From: a virus
Strand: one strand, 5' to 3'
Virus record (IMG/VR): IMGVR_UViG_3300009082_000050
Coordinates: 1-28,768 of that record
Length of the DNA stretch: 28,768 bases
The notes below the pieces were generated by a model that was not told the origin of the DNA, ran no database searches, and worked only from the letters and a program-made list of their open reading frames with translations. The number at the start of each line of letters is the position of its first letter. Position 1 is the stretch's first letter. The position numbers and the translations under genes are program-made. Of this stretch, positions 1-7,068 are shown piece by piece.

Positions 1-564
1 CATAGCGAAATTGCAGCTTATTATCAGATCAATCCTGATAAAGCGAATCATTATGAGTATGATTTTTTCAAGAAGGAATTGGTTAAAGACAGAATCAATC
101 TCAAAGATGATTTTGAAACTGTATTAATACAATGCAAAAAGCTTAAAGTTTCAACCATTGCACCTCTAAATATTAAAAAAATAATAAATCCTTTCGAAAT
201 AAGGAGATATAAAATCGGACTTAAAGAGGCGATTAAGCTATTAAAAAAGTGGGCTTCGGTCGGGCCTTCGGTCTGGGCTTCGGTCAGGGCTTCGGTCAGG
301 GATTCGGTCGGGCCTTCGGTCGGGGCTTCGGTCAGGGATTCGGTCGGGGCTTCGGTCTGGGATTTGGTCGGGGTTTTGGTCAGGGATTCGGTCTGGGCTT
401 ATATTTCTTCTTTTTTCAATATTTCTTATAAATACGATTTTTCCCCTTGCGTTCAATTATGGGAATCTGGTTATGTTCCATCATTTGATGGCACTGTTTG
501 GCGGCTGCATGGGCACAAAGGGAAGGTAGTGTATAAATACAAACCGAGAGCTAAAAAGAAATAA
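1..564 (+). CDS. Phage protein with tetrapeptide repeats, 5' end outside window
   Basis: The reading frame is open from base 1, so the true start lies upstream; 187 residues are visible. An N-terminal hydrophilic part of about 80 residues is followed by some 12 four-residue units of the form x-x-Ser-Val (WASV, RASV, RDSV, GPSV, GASV). The C-terminal part contains LWESGYVPSFDG and WRLH. Similar x-x-S-V repeats followed by a GxVPSFDG-WRLH tail occur, from memory, in phage hypothetical proteins of unknown function. An internal TTG at 79 could be read as a start, but the frame continues cleanly upstream and I see no reason to prefer it. The repeat unit is 12 bp, so copy-number changes stay in frame. 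Function unknown. Confidence 0.75.
   Translation, partial: HSEIAAYYQINPDKANHYEYDFFKKELVKDRINLKDDFETVLIQCKKLKVSTIAPLNIKKIINPFEIRRYKIGLKEAIKLLKKWASVGPSVWASVRASVRDSVGPSVGASVRDSVGASVWDLVGVLVRDSVWAYISSFFNISYKYDFSPCVQLWESGYVPSFDGTVWRLHGHKGKVVYKYKPRAKKK
252..395. repeat. 12-bp tandem repeat, 12 units
   Basis: Twelve head-to-tail copies of a unit close to GGCTTCGGTCGG, with variation mainly at units' positions 2-3 and 11. The block is markedly more GC-rich than its surroundings. Because 12 is divisible by three, every frame on both strands stays open through it, which creates spurious glycine-rich (plus) and PDR-rich (minus) reading frames. The coding frame is that of the gene spanning 1-564. Confidence 0.95.
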
Positions 565-580
565 AAAAAGGATGGTATAT

Positions 581-979
581 ATGCCGACAAAACAGAAAAC
601 ATTACAGGCGATAGACGATTCTATTCAGAATTGGGAGAAGAGGAGGGCTTGCGTAAAGAATAAAATTGAAAATGGCTATGGCAATAGCCGTATTTTCATC
701 TATGAGATGGAAAAGATTATTGGCAAGGATTGGTATTCATGTGATTTTAAATTGTGTGCACTATTCCATTATGATAATAATTCCAAATGTATTGATTGTC
801 CCTTAGCAAAGATAGGTGAGAGCTGCGAAGAAGAAGGGAGTGTGTGGTGTCTTACAGAAGATAGCGAATCATATATCGAATGGTTTACCGCATCAGATAA
901 AATGATGGACGCACTTAATCGGGCCAGGCAGTGGGTTATTGATAATGTTGATGATACTGGTAAAGCTAATGATAAATAA
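581..979 (+). CDS. Cysteine-containing phage hypothetical protein
   Basis: 132 residues. An AAGGA motif 8 nt upstream fits the ATG at 581 better than the ATG at 572, which sits almost on the ribosome binding site. The N-terminal third is helical and charged. The middle holds six cysteines (CDFKLC, CIDC, C near GESCEEE, WCL), suggesting metal binding. The C-terminus (TASDKMMDALNRARQW) recurs as a broken fragment at 8463-8555, so a relative of this gene once existed elsewhere in the genome. I do not recognise the family. Confidence 0.75.
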   Translation: MPTKQKTLQAIDDSIQNWEKRRACVKNKIENGYGNSRIFIYEMEKIIGKDWYSCDFKLCALFHYDNNSKCIDCPLAKIGESCEEEGSVWCLTEDSESYIEWFTASDKMMDALNRARQWVIDNVDDTGKANDK

Positions 980-1017
980 ACAGCGAACCTTAAGGAGTAA
1001 TAGGTGGAGACAAATAA

Positions 1018-1272
1018 ATGATCTATATTTTAAAATATGATAAAGAAGAAAAGTTGTCTTATTTTTTCTGTAGTAATTCTATACAGTTTAATAATACAGT
1101 TATGAGATTAAAAATCACAGAAGCTGCAATAAAAAAAATAAACGGCCTTGCTGTTGCAAAGATTGACTATGATACATATAAACAACTGCTTGGCGAAAAC
1201 AATATAGTATTATGCAAAGAAGAGCAATTTAAAGAATTTCAGGCTAAATTTGTATATCGATTAAGCGAATAA
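1018..1272 (+). CDS. Small hypothetical protein
   Basis: 84 residues starting at ATG 1018, preceded by GGAG-type motifs in a short gap after the gene ending at 979. It is predicted to be soluble with mixed alpha/beta character (MIYILKYDKEE at the start). No motif recognised. It is the last plus-strand gene before a hairpin-rich spacer and convergent minus-strand genes. Confidence 0.65.
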   Translation: MIYILKYDKEEKLSYFFCSNSIQFNNTVMRLKITEAAIKKINGLAVAKIDYDTYKQLLGENNIVLCKEEQFKEFQAKFVYRLSE

Positions 1273-1427
1273 CGCCGTTGGCGTTTAAATATCTTACACT
1301 ATTTTTAACCTTTAAAAACTCTTTGTATAAAGAGTTAACTTAAAAAAAGGAGGATTCCTATCGAGTAAGATAGGCATTAATTATTTGGTTGCTTTGCCGG
1401 AGGGATACCACACCTCCGGCATTTTAT
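1273..1427 (+). other. Hairpin-rich spacer between convergent genes
   Basis: No gene. Inverted repeats in order: AACGCC/GGCGTT with a 3-nt loop just after the stop of the preceding gene; a perfect 8-bp stem AACTCTTT/AAAGAGTT with a 4-nt loop near 1316-1335; CCTATC/GATAGG near 1358-1375; and the terminator at 1396-1432. An AAAAAGGAGG near 1350 looks like a ribosome binding site but no ATG, GTG or TTG follows at a usable distance. The spacer may be a multi-hairpin transcript end or a small RNA. Confidence 0.5.
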
Positions 1428-1432
1428 TTATG
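1396..1432 (+). terminator. Intrinsic terminator
   Basis: Perfect 8-bp GC-rich stem GCCGGAGG (1396-1403) and CCTCCGGC (1413-1420) followed by ATTTTATTTAT. It ends plus-strand transcription against the convergent minus-strand cassette. Confidence 0.75.
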
Positions 1433-1817
1433 ATAAATTATAAATATATGTCATACTGGTTTTAGGCGTTACCTGTTGTATATTCTGTTGATTGACTGGT
1501 TTATAGAACCACCACCACATGAGAAATGCAATTAGTGCAGTAAATAATGGAGACAGAATTGCTATAGCTATAGTAAGTGTTGTTCTTGCTTTCGCGTCGG
1601 CTAACCCTTTCAAGTCTGCAAGTTTATCAATAATGATCTTGATATCTTTTTTAAGTTCAATGACGACTTCTTTATATTTTTTCAAATCTTGAATTTCGCT
1701 ATCTGCCGTTTTATTTTTTTCTTCAAGCATTATAATTCTGTTTTCAAGTGCGTTTATTTCTTTTCTATTCTGATCGACTCTGTCGATTATTTTCTCAATT
1801 TCTGTTTTCTCTCCCAT
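1428..1817 (-). CDS. XhlA-like coiled-coil membrane protein
   Basis: 129 residues. I chose the ATG at 1817 because AAAGGTGG lies just upstream; a GTG at 1826 is possible. Residues 1-75 are a charged heptad-like coiled coil (IEKIIDRVDQNRKEI and on). A single hydrophobic membrane segment follows around 85-107, ending in tryptophans (LMWWWFY), then a short polar tail. This is the layout of haemolysin XhlA family proteins, which assist holins in phages and prophages of the PBSX type. It overlaps the end of the upstream multi-TM gene by 23 nt. Together they look like a lysis-associated cassette, though no endolysin is beside it. Confidence 0.6.
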   Translation of the reverse strand: MGEKTEIEKIIDRVDQNRKEINALENRIIMLEEKNKTADSEIQDLKKYKEVVIELKKDIKIIIDKLADLKGLADAKARTTLTIAIAILSPLFTALIAFLMWWWFYKPVNQQNIQQVTPKTSMTYIYNLS

Positions 1818-2280
1818 CTTTACCACCTTTAAATATTAAAAAGTTAAATACACTGTAAGCGCCGATATAGAATAAAAATACATTAAACAAAAGAAATATG
1901 TTATAATTGTTTATGATGAATTTAACAAAAATAGCAACTACATTTAGAATAAGGAGGAAATACACAAATGTGCTATTTGGGAAGGCATAAATAGAAAAAA
2001 TAATAAACAGGATGCCAGCTACATTCCCTGCATCCCCATAATAAGAAAGGGTTAGCGATGTTAATCCGTATAATAAGCCTAGGCCGAAATCCGATCCTGC
2101 TATTGTTGAATAAATAGCTATAATCAATAATGTTAAAAATACTGAACAGTTTATTACTAATATCGTAATAGTATGATTAACAAAAAAATATATTACTAAA
2201 TTAATGATCAAAAAAACACTTAAGAAAAAGATATTTGTTATATTTATCCAAATCCTGGAATGTTGATCAATTCTAACCAT
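1795..2280 (-). CDS. Multi-TM membrane protein
   Basis: 161 residues from the ATG at 2280, which overlaps the stop codon of the upstream gene (ATGGTTAG arrangement) and suggests translational coupling. A longer frame from 2334 is possible, but that extension lies inside the upstream gene. The sequence is mostly hydrophobic with about five predicted membrane helices and a basic C-terminus. Co-transcription with an XhlA-like gene makes a holin or holin-accessory role plausible, but it is larger than typical holins, so I leave it unnamed. Confidence 0.65.
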   Translation of the reverse strand: MVRIDQHSRIWINITNIFFLSVFLIINLVIYFFVNHTITILVINCSVFLTLLIIAIYSTIAGSDFGLGLLYGLTSLTLSYYGDAGNVAGILFIIFSIYAFPNSTFVYFLLILNVVAIFVKFIINNYNIFLLFNVFLFYIGAYSVFNFLIFKGGKDGRENRN

Positions 2281-2686
2281 TCCAGAATTCGGCTGGTGAT
2301 GCAATAAGTTCTTTTTCTTCATCTGTGAGTTCATAGCCGGTTAGTTCTTCTTCTAAATCTTCGATATACCCCTGGCAATCTATCCCGTGTGCATCGCGGT
2401 AATGCCTGGTAATAAGTACCTTTGCAATTGTGATAGCTTTTTTATATTGTAATGATTCTTTGATCTTTTCTATATTTTCTTCACCGATTAAAGGGATTGC
2501 AAATTCAGCTCTTTTATTAAGTGGAACAGAATGCGGCAGAAAATTATAATCTTCAATTTCTTTTCTGAATATCAATACAGCTATTTCTCCATTTGTATAG
2601 GGAAAAGACAACCCAAGCGAATAAGGAATTTGTTTTAACCATGATAACAATATATTAGTTTTGCTATTTGTTAATGTACTTGTCAT
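2273..2686 (-). CDS. Hypothetical protein, first gene of minus-strand cassette
   Basis: 137 residues with a GGAGG motif just upstream of the ATG and a promoter 60-90 bp further back. The protein is soluble and mixed alpha/beta with an acidic C-terminus (EDLEEELTGYELTDEEKEL). A histidine/arginine segment (ITRHYRDAHG) lies in the middle. I recognise no family. Its stop overlaps the start of the membrane-protein gene, so the cassette is one operon. Confidence 0.7.
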   Translation of the reverse strand: MTSTLTNSKTNILLSWLKQIPYSLGLSFPYTNGEIAVLIFRKEIEDYNFLPHSVPLNKRAEFAIPLIGEENIEKIKESLQYKKAITIAKVLITRHYRDAHGIDCQGYIEDLEEELTGYELTDEEKELIASPAEFWNG

Positions 2687-2744
2687 TATATACCTCCGAA
2701 TAATATACTTTATTAAGTATAATTAAATTATAAAGCAATAATAT

Positions 2745-2774
2745 ATTATATATTATATGAAAAATTAGGTCAAG
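2745..2774 (-). promoter_or_regulatory. Sigma70-type promoter for minus cassette
   Basis: Read on the minus strand: TTGACC, 18 nt, TATAAT. It is correctly placed upstream of the gene starting at 2686. Confidence 0.65.
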
Positions 2775-2889
2775 TGTTTTAAGCAAAATTTATAAATATT
2801 TTAGTTTGTTTAGGATTTAATATAAATCTTAAAATCCTTTTAATAGGGCTTTTAAGATTCTTACAAATCTTTATAATGTCTTTTTTAAG

Positions 2890-2930
2890 CTTATAAGATT
2901 TCTTATAAGGTTAATATGAATCCTTATAAG
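2890..2930. repeat. Three CTTATAAG palindromes (operator or origin-like)
   Basis: The 8-bp palindrome CTTATAAG occurs at 2890-2897, 2902-2909 and 2923-2930, with starts spaced 12 and 21 bp. Looser relatives (CTTTTAAG, CTTACAAATC, CTTTATAA) extend upstream to about 2820. The cluster sits in AT-rich DNA directly before the replication gene and between divergent promoters. That suits a replication origin with iterons or an operator set. Confidence 0.5.
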
Positions 2931-3005
2931 AAATAAAAGGACAAATTAAGCGATTTAAGCATTCCTGAAAACAGAATATAAAATCAATTTATTTGAAAAA
3001 ATGTA

Positions 3006-3034
3006 TTTACATAAATTACTAAATATGCTATTAT
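3006..3034 (+). promoter_or_regulatory. Sigma70-type promoter
   Basis: TTTACA, 17 nt, TATTAT. The predicted start is about 3041, immediately before the small-RNA unit. Confidence 0.6.
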
Positions 3035-3040
3035 CAAATT

Positions 3041-3137
3041 GACTATAAAAATACAGAGGATTGGGTTTTGTTATCCCCTTCTTTTCCTCTGGAGACCCTG
3101 CTAGTCACAGGGTGGGGATAACAAAACCCTTTTTTAT
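3041..3137 (+). ncRNA. Candidate small RNA with 16-bp terminator stem and pseudoknot
   Basis: A promoter ends at 3034 and a perfect 16-bp stem (3063-3078 with 3114-3129) is followed by TTTTTTATT. The roughly 97-nt transcript has no coding frame. The 35-nt loop holds an inner 5-bp hairpin (CCCTG/CAGGG, 3096-3112) and a pyrimidine tract CTTCTTTTCCTCT. TCCTCT at 3085-3090 can pair with AGAGGA at 3055-3060, outside the stem, making a pseudoknot. The loop resembles an anti-Shine-Dalgarno sequence. It could alternatively be an attenuator for the replication gene at 3194, but the terminator is strong and that gene has its own ribosome binding site. Confidence 0.6.
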
Positions 3138-3193
3138 TATTATGAATTTTAAAATCATATCTTTTTTGAAAATTAATTATAAAGGATGGTCAA

Positions 3194-4120
3194 ATGTCAG
3201 ACAATAAGAAATACTATTATCTAAAACTTAAGGACGATTTCTTCAACCAGGAAGAAATAAAACTAATAGAAAGCCAGCCAAATGGGATAATTTATTCAAA
3301 CATTTATTTAAAATTATGTTTATTATCTTTGAAAAATAAAGGCGAGTTAAGATATAAACAGTTTATCCCTTATGATGAAGCTATGCTGTCTACTTTATGT
3401 AATGTTGATATTGATCATATCAGATGTGCACTTGTTGTTTTCCTTAAAATGGAGCTTATCGATAAATTAGATGATGGCACAATTTTTATACTTGAAATTC
3501 AATCTCTAATCGGTAAGTCTTCAAGTGAAGCAGAGAGAAAAGCCGATTATAGAGAACGAATTAAAAGCAAAAAAGAAGAAATAGAAATAATAGCTACAGG
3601 AAATGGGACATTGTCCCAAAAGTCCCAAGACAGTTTAACGACAATGACCCCTATAACTAAGACTCTAGAATTTAGAAATAAAAATAAAGAGAGAGAGAGA
3701 GAGAGTATACTAGGAGATATAAGGAATCCACTAGAAAATAACATTGATAATCCTATTCCCTCTACCTTCATCACTAATACACATAAATTTAATACCAATA
3801 ATGCTAAAATTTACTCTGAAATCCGTGATGCATGGAATAGTATTACCGGACAACAAATATATGAAATACCATACACTGCTCTATGCTGTATTAGGAATGC
3901 TATAGCAAAAGGGGTAACGCCAGATCAATTTAAAGCTGTCATACAAAATAAATATGATGAATGGAGAAATGACCCTAAAATGCGATCTCAAATAATGCTC
4001 CATGTAATTCTAAATGGTAGTCGATTTGATTGTTATCTTAATGCGTGTAAAACAACAAAACTTGAATCCATAGAAGATCGGCTGAAGAGAATACGGGAGC
4101 AAGATAATGGAACTTTCTGA
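3194..4120 (+). CDS. Phage replisome organizer / replication initiation protein
   Basis: 308 residues. Residues 1-120 (KYYYLKLKDDFFNQEEIKLI, then a winged-helix-like stretch) match the phage replisome organizer N-terminal domain found in Firmicutes phages, which binds origin DNA. Residues 120-200 are a polar linker containing a GA-repeat-encoded ERERE segment. Residues 205-300 (AWNSITGQ, AIAKGVTPDQFKAVI, NKYDEWRNDP, LNGSRFDCYLNA) match the conserved C-terminal domain of phage DnaD-like replication proteins. An AAAGGA motif precedes the ATG. It overlaps the next gene by 14 nt, and the CTTATAAG cluster upstream may be its binding region. Role: loading of the host replicative helicase onto the phage origin. 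Confidence 0.85.
   Translation: MSDNKKYYYLKLKDDFFNQEEIKLIESQPNGIIYSNIYLKLCLLSLKNKGELRYKQFIPYDEAMLSTLCNVDIDHIRCALVVFLKMELIDKLDDGTIFILEIQSLIGKSSSEAERKADYRERIKSKKEEIEIIATGNGTLSQKSQDSLTTMTPITKTLEFRNKNKERERESILGDIRNPLENNIDNPIPSTFITNTHKFNTNNAKIYSEIRDAWNSITGQQIYEIPYTALCCIRNAIAKGVTPDQFKAVIQNKYDEWRNDPKMRSQIMLHVILNGSRFDCYLNACKTTKLESIEDRLKRIREQDNGTF
3689..3705. repeat. GA dinucleotide run inside the replication gene
   Basis: Eight GA units plus a G within the linker-coding part of the replication gene. Gain or loss of one unit would shift the frame about halfway through the protein, so this is a potential slippage site. Confidence 0.85.
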
Positions 4121-4508
4121 AGATCAATTTTTTCAGGAAATAGAAAAAGAATATGGTAAGTATCTCAATGAGTACAACTTAATCAATGCACTGAAATATA
4201 TAAATAAATTTATTAGGAAAGACAGATTGAATGATGTATTAACTTTTGTTAAGTTATATTATGTATCAAGTAATTCTACACCTCCTAAGATGTCAGATAT
4301 AGAACAATCAATAAAAACAGCTTTGCGAGAAAACAAAGGGGGTAGCCCTTACATTAAGGATTATTTGCCAAATCGATACAATCCTGATGAATTCAAGCAT
4401 AGCAATGAATATGTATCAAAAGATGAAGCCGCGCAAAATATGCGTATAATATTAGACATGCTAAAAGAAAAAAAAATAATTAAAAAAAAGCTTGACAATA
4501 AACTATAA
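4107..4508 (+). CDS. Hypothetical protein, possible helicase-loader partner
   Basis: 133 residues, starting inside the end of the replication gene (14-nt overlap). It is helical and charged, with a lysine-rich C-terminus. The segment TPPKMSDIEQSI recalls the PPT-x-x-D-I element of small G39P-like helicase-loading proteins of Firmicutes phages. The match is weak and no ATPase motif is present. Position next to the replisome organizer supports a replication role. A promoter for downstream DNA lies within its last codons. Confidence 0.6.
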   Translation: MELSEDQFFQEIEKEYGKYLNEYNLINALKYINKFIRKDRLNDVLTFVKLYYVSSNSTPPKMSDIEQSIKTALRENKGGSPYIKDYLPNRYNPDEFKHSNEYVSKDEAAQNMRIILDMLKEKKIIKKKLDNKL

Positions 4509-4520
4509 ATATGTTATTAT
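4492..4520 (+). promoter_or_regulatory. Strong sigma70-type promoter
   Basis: TTGACA, 17 nt, TATTAT. It overlaps the 3' end of the preceding gene, with predicted transcription start near 4527. Confidence 0.7.
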
Positions 4521-4526
4521 ATTATT

Positions 4527-4756
4527 TAGGTTACTTTATATCTCTAATATTATCAGCATATTATTCCTTGTGTATAAAAAGGGAATAATGAAGGAGGCGA
4601 GACAATCGATAATCCAATTGACTACTAGCACCATGACAGGTTAGTATCGCTTGTTATGGGCAGCATTTAGTAAAGATACATTCGGTGGTAATTTTTTTGA
4701 CGGAACTCGCCCGTTGGGCGGGATTAAAGTTTAAGAAGATTGACAAATTTGAGAAA
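4527..4756 (+). ncRNA. Candidate structured RNA or long 5' leader
   Basis: About 290 nt lie between a strong promoter and the next gene with no convincing coding frame. Visible pairings: an 8-bp stem ATTATTCC/GGAATAAT (4560-4567 with 4582-4589); an 8-bp stem CCATGACA/TGTTATGG (4631-4638 with 4652-4659); a long-range GGCGAG/CTCGCC pairing (4596-4601 with 4706-4711); and a competing local stem CGCCC/GGGCG (4708-4712 with 4716-4720). The mutually exclusive use of 4708-4711 would allow a switch. AAGGAGG at 4591 has no start codon after it. The family is unknown. Confidence 0.4.
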
Positions 4757-4759
4757 AAT

Positions 4760-4795
4760 TGTGCAGCCTATTTAAGCCTCATAGTAGGCTGCACA
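4760..4795 (+). promoter_or_regulatory. Leader hairpin before protease gene
   Basis: Perfect 11-bp stem TGTGCAGCCTA (4760-4770) and TAGGCTGCACA (4785-4795) with a 14-nt loop, 19 bp before the ATG at 4815. It lacks a T tract, so it is more likely an mRNA-stabilising or processing hairpin than a terminator. Confidence 0.55.
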
Positions 4796-4814
4796 TAAAT
4801 ATAAGAGGTTATGG

Positions 4815-5402
4815 ATGCGAAAGATTTTAGGAACAAAAGATCAATATTATGAGCAAACAAAAAATGCACAGGTAAGCTTAATAAAAATGTATACAGGGCA
4901 AATTCGTAGTATAGCTTGTGGCCCAACATGCGCTGCAATGGCATTAGATATTTGCTGTTATGATATGTCAGTATTTACGCCAGGGGAACAGCCCGAAGAC
5001 TCTTTACTTATGATCTTTCATAATCCAGCCCACCTTCAGAAATTCAAAAAAACCAGGGATTTGGATTATAACAAATATCCGCCAAATGAAATACCACAAC
5101 TTTATCCCACAGTTATGGAAATAATATACAAAGAATCAGTTTGTGAATTTTCGTTCGGTCTCTCTTATGAAGAAATACGTCAGACTATCTGCAATGATTC
5201 ACCTGTACAAATTGTTGGGAAGTTTCCAGCAGGTGGCCATTATGTTCTAGTCGTTGGCTTTGATGATAAGGATAAAACGTTAATATATAATGACCCGTAT
5301 GCCTTGCAATGGCCAGATCATAATGGATATAACAGAATAATGGATCAGAAATTTTTCAATAAAAATATACAGAAACATAAAATAATTTATTATCCACAGT
5401 GA
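4815..5402 (+). CDS. C39-like papain-fold cysteine protease
   Basis: 195 residues. CGPTCAAMAL (Cys35) matches the catalytic cysteine region of peptidase C39-like proteins. GGHYVLVVGFDD (His142) followed by YNDPY (Asp160) gives the expected Cys-His-Asp order and spacing. There is no signal peptide, transmembrane segment or transporter domain, so it is a free-standing cytoplasmic protein unless released by lysis. AGAGG precedes the ATG. Possible roles are processing of a host or phage protein, or peptide cleavage in lysis. Its place beside the replication genes, under a long structured leader, does not settle this. Confidence 0.7.
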   Translation: MRKILGTKDQYYEQTKNAQVSLIKMYTGQIRSIACGPTCAAMALDICCYDMSVFTPGEQPEDSLLMIFHNPAHLQKFKKTRDLDYNKYPPNEIPQLYPTVMEIIYKESVCEFSFGLSYEEIRQTICNDSPVQIVGKFPAGGHYVLVVGFDDKDKTLIYNDPYALQWPDHNGYNRIMDQKFFNKNIQKHKIIYYPQ

Positions 5403-5438
5403 TAATAAAATAATAAATTATATTGCAAGGGGGAATAT

Positions 5439-5633
5439 ATGAAGATACTAACAGATAAACTTAAGAAAGAATGGCTTAATTATCTTACTAATACACTCAA
5501 CATTTATAAGAGCCAGTATCTTGATGATTTTACCGTTGTAACTGATTATAAATATACAGAAATTAGTAAATTATTAAAAATGGGTTTGGTCGTGAAATTT
5601 GAATTAAAAAATCAACAGGAGAAAAAAGGGTAA
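5439..5633 (+). CDS. Small hypothetical protein
   Basis: 64 residues with AAGGGGG upstream of the ATG. It is lysine-rich and mostly helical (LKKEWLNYLTNTLNIYKSQYL). No recognised motif. It begins the run of small accessory genes. Confidence 0.6.
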   Translation: MKILTDKLKKEWLNYLTNTLNIYKSQYLDDFTVVTDYKYTEISKLLKMGLVVKFELKNQQEKKG

Positions 5634-5645
5634 TGGTGAAAGTAA

Positions 5646-6074
5646 ATGGATAATAAAATAACACATAAAAATATAGTTGCATTACTTACACCGGAGTTTA
5701 TAAATTTCTGGTGTCAATATACTTTTTTTGATCTTAAGGATAATCAAGATAATGTATCGATTTTAATGACTGGTATTAAAAAGATAAACAGAGGCGAAAT
5801 GCCTCTAATGACTTTTAACTGGTTGTTTGAATCTTTTATTAATCAGGCAAGGGATGGTTGGAATAGAAAAGCTTTAAATAATTTGTATAAGTGGAGAATT
5901 GTGGAAGAGGCGGATCGGATATTGCTATTCGATAAAGATTTAAATAAGAAGTATGCTGATAGATATTTGGCTTTTTGTTTTTCTGATTTTCCTAATCAAC
6001 CACTTTGTTATTTCCGAAAAGAGATTCAAGCACTTATATGCGCTTTGTACATATTAAAGCAAAGGATGGAATAG
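5646..6074 (+). CDS. Paralog family A, member 1 (LITPEF protein)
   Basis: 142 residues. It shares three blocks with the products at 12321-12800 and 13654-14049: an N-terminal V-x-x-LLTPEFI block (residues about 11-20), a central FESF-x-x-QARDGWNRK block, and a C-terminal EIQALICAL block. The middle between blocks is unrelated in length and sequence. The family appears to be phage-specific with unknown function. It ends directly against the next gene (TAG then ATG), so it sits inside an operon. Confidence 0.7.
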   Translation: MDNKITHKNIVALLTPEFINFWCQYTFFDLKDNQDNVSILMTGIKKINRGEMPLMTFNWLFESFINQARDGWNRKALNNLYKWRIVEEADRILLFDKDLNKKYADRYLAFCFSDFPNQPLCYFRKEIQALICALYILKQRME

Positions 6075-6320
6075 ATGAAAATTATAATTAAATCAGAAGA
6101 GAAAAGAATCATTAAGGTAGAATTGTGGGAAATAAAAAAAATTCTTATAGATTATCTAATAAAGAATAATATCATTGGTTGCGATGATATTGCTGAAGAG
6201 CCTTATGTTGTATATGAAACGCTGCCAGATAGTGATAATAAATTTATGATTGGGATAAATATTCCAATTATGTTAAAAGCTCATATCACAAAAGAAGAGA
6301 GATCACTTATAAAGGAGTAA
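6075..6320 (+). CDS. Small hypothetical protein
   Basis: 81 residues, starting immediately after the preceding stop, with AAAGGATGG over the previous gene's end as ribosome binding site. The pattern is beta-alpha, with a basic N-terminal strand followed by an amphipathic helix (LWEIKKILIDYLIK). No family recognised. Confidence 0.6.
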   Translation: MKIIIKSEEKRIIKVELWEIKKILIDYLIKNNIIGCDDIAEEPYVVYETLPDSDNKFMIGINIPIMLKAHITKEERSLIKE

Positions 6321-6326
6321 TAAAAA

Positions 6327-7067
6327 ATGCAGAGCGAATTATCATTACTTGAAAAGATAAATAAATTTGTTGATTATCTCAGAGGTGAAGAAATTCCAGA
6401 TGGTTGTCTAATTGAATCACCAAAGTTATCACAAGAGCAAGCAGAAAATATCGTATATATGATGCAAATGTTTTTAGAGGTTATTCCAGATAGTTATGAT
6501 GTTTGTGCTAATTGTGGGTGTGTATATGATTCTTATGAACAAGGGAATTATCACTATTGCGAAGAATGCGATAATAAGTATTGCGAAGAATATTACAAGG
6601 CAGATTGCGATGATAAGGCGGCGTTAAATTGCAAGAGTTTTTGCTGTGATGAATGTGAGTTAGAATTTTTATGGAAAAGAAGAGAGGCAGCAATGAAAGC
6701 AAAGGAAATACAGGAAATTAAAATTAGGTATTGCTTAAAAAATAAACATACTGATCAATTACATTTCAAATGGTATCATATTTCAGAAATTAAAAAAGGA
6801 TTAGATAAATTATTTGATTTAGAAAACTATGATATTATTGCCCGTGATTTATTCACTGGTAAACAAATAAAAAATAAAGATGCTTATGTATGTGATATTA
6901 TAAAATCTAAAATAGGGGTAGTTGGAATTGTTTACAATCCTGATTTAATGAGATTTGAAGCATCTACTATATATGGAAGAATGGCTTTGCATACTTATTT
7001 AGAGGATAATCCCGATTCTGAAATCATCGGCAATAAACATCAAAGCCAGGAATTATTAGAGGCATAA
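6327..7067 (+). CDS. Zinc-binding phage hypothetical protein
   Basis: 246 residues. The N-terminal part (residues 15-55, GEEIPDGCLIESP, LSQEQAENIVYMMQ) is helical. A cysteine-rich middle (about 60-115: CANCGC, CEECDNKYC, CCDEC) should bind one or more zinc ions. A basic helix follows, then a mixed C-terminal domain. The PDGC/LSQEQA/PDS arrangement resembles a phage hypothetical family I have seen but cannot name. The last residues QELLEA reappear as fossil tails near 9499-9520 and 9795-9815. GGAG precedes the ATG. Confidence 0.7.
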   Translation: MQSELSLLEKINKFVDYLRGEEIPDGCLIESPKLSQEQAENIVYMMQMFLEVIPDSYDVCANCGCVYDSYEQGNYHYCEECDNKYCEEYYKADCDDKAALNCKSFCCDECELEFLWKRREAAMKAKEIQEIKIRYCLKNKHTDQLHFKWYHISEIKKGLDKLFDLENYDIIARDLFTGKQIKNKDAYVCDIIKSKIGVVGIVYNPDLMRFEASTIYGRMALHTYLEDNPDSEIIGNKHQSQELLEA

Positions 7068-7068
7068 C

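Noticed and set aside
252-395. Tandem repeats as a possible CRISPR array
   Set aside because: Units are contiguous 12-mers with no spacers and no cas genes nearby.
241-456. Minus-strand frame rich in PDR repeats and plus-strand glycine/phenylalanine-rich frame across the 12-bp repeats
   Set aside because: A 12-bp repeat without stops is open in all frames; neither has a ribosome binding site, and the frame of the 1-564 gene continues sensibly on both sides.
4527-4756. Retron msr-msd or diversity-generating template
   Set aside because: No reverse transcriptase gene in the window and no variable-repeat copy.
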